This document shows, in pieces, positions 63,925 through 64,000 of a stretch of DNA of 64,000 nucleotides. Both the position numbers and the translations under genes were made by a program. The stretch lies in the NCBI GenBank assembly GCA_900315525.1, contig OMZO01000002.1, forward strand, positions 124,001 to 188,000, given 5' to 3'. Under the pieces are notes generated by a model that saw only the letters and a list, made by a program, of their open reading frames with translations, did no database searches and had not been told where the DNA came from. Position 1 is the first letter of the stretch. Each line of letters starts with the position of its first letter. The stretch comes from an uncultured Prevotella sp. GTDB lineage: Bacteria; Bacteroidota; Bacteroidia; Bacteroidales; Bacteroidaceae.

Positions 63925-64000
63925 TTATAGATTGAAATCTTTCTTGATTCGTTGTACTGTGGATATTCCTTTTCCTGTCAGTGTTGCAATAGTCCTGATA
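63925..64000 (-). CDS. C-terminal end of a probable serine recombinase (runs off the edge)
   Basis: Only the last 24 codons are in the window: IRTIATLTGKGISTVQRIKK then DFNL and TAA (63927-63925). This is a helix-turn-helix of the type that ends resolvase/invertase-family recombinases, with IA..TG.G.STVQR. The catalytic domain lies outside, so the assignment is provisional; another HTH protein is possible. It would be the island's own recombinase or a resident invertase. Confidence 0.5.
   Translation of the reverse strand, partial: IRTIATLTGKGISTVQRIKKDFNL

Overview
The window looks like chromosome of a Bacteroidales bacterium, most likely Prevotellaceae (Prevotella/Segatella-like). The main signs are the many -7 elements of the Bacteroidetes form TAnnTTTG a short distance upstream of start codons, the near absence of Shine-Dalgarno sequences, and family-typical genes: Porin_10-type porin, DUF4468, DUF4293, Bacteroidetes-type RpoZ, a six-gene Na+-NQR operon, a two-component-type propeller protein, and an HU-like gene followed by a 'smalltalk' mini-protein. 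Nothing in the sequence fixes the species.

Region 1 (1-54,530) is core chromosome with moderate to high GC and dense genes. It starts with a candidate 6S RNA and a propeller sensor that lacks its kinase. Then come a UDP-GlcNAc 2-epimerase, rubrerythrin, an OmpA-family protein, asparaginase, glucuronate isomerase, a pseudouridine synthase, an HD-domain protein, MenA, a coupled DUF4468/mini-membrane protein/porin operon, UvrB, a bamD-rpoZ-DUF4293 operon, ValS, MazG, RNase Z, an ECF sigma factor with a likely anti-sigma protein and a Spy-like periplasmic protein, endonuclease III, a GH2 beta-galactosidase, a MATE transporter fused to a histidine-kinase-type ATPase domain, TamB, nqrABCDEF, HtpG, ribosomal protein S1, glutamate dehydrogenase, malic enzyme and a TetR regulator. 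Three genes are visibly broken: nqrF (internal deletion plus frameshift), an ABC-transporter ATPase remnant directly after the MATE gene, and the HU-like gene.

Region 2 (about 54,534-64,000) is AT-rich and looks like an integrated genomic island. Its left edge is the 3' half of a tRNA-Arg(TCT), the signature of integration into a tRNA gene. A tRNA 5' half and a repeated 10-bp core lie about 280-380 bp further in. The island carries small HTH and membrane proteins, a pair of paralogous small proteins, and a tightly packed five-gene run: two secreted proteins, a trypsin-like protease/TPR lipoprotein, a hypothetical protein and a DUF805 membrane protein. The C-terminal end of a probable recombinase runs off the right edge.

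Intergenic DNA is also informative. Two loci (5,051-5,307 and 53,737-53,906) share one unusual architecture: long inverted arms around a perfect AT-only palindrome. A structured leader precedes rpsA, and htpG has a sigma-54-type promoter instead of the usual TAnnTTTG element.
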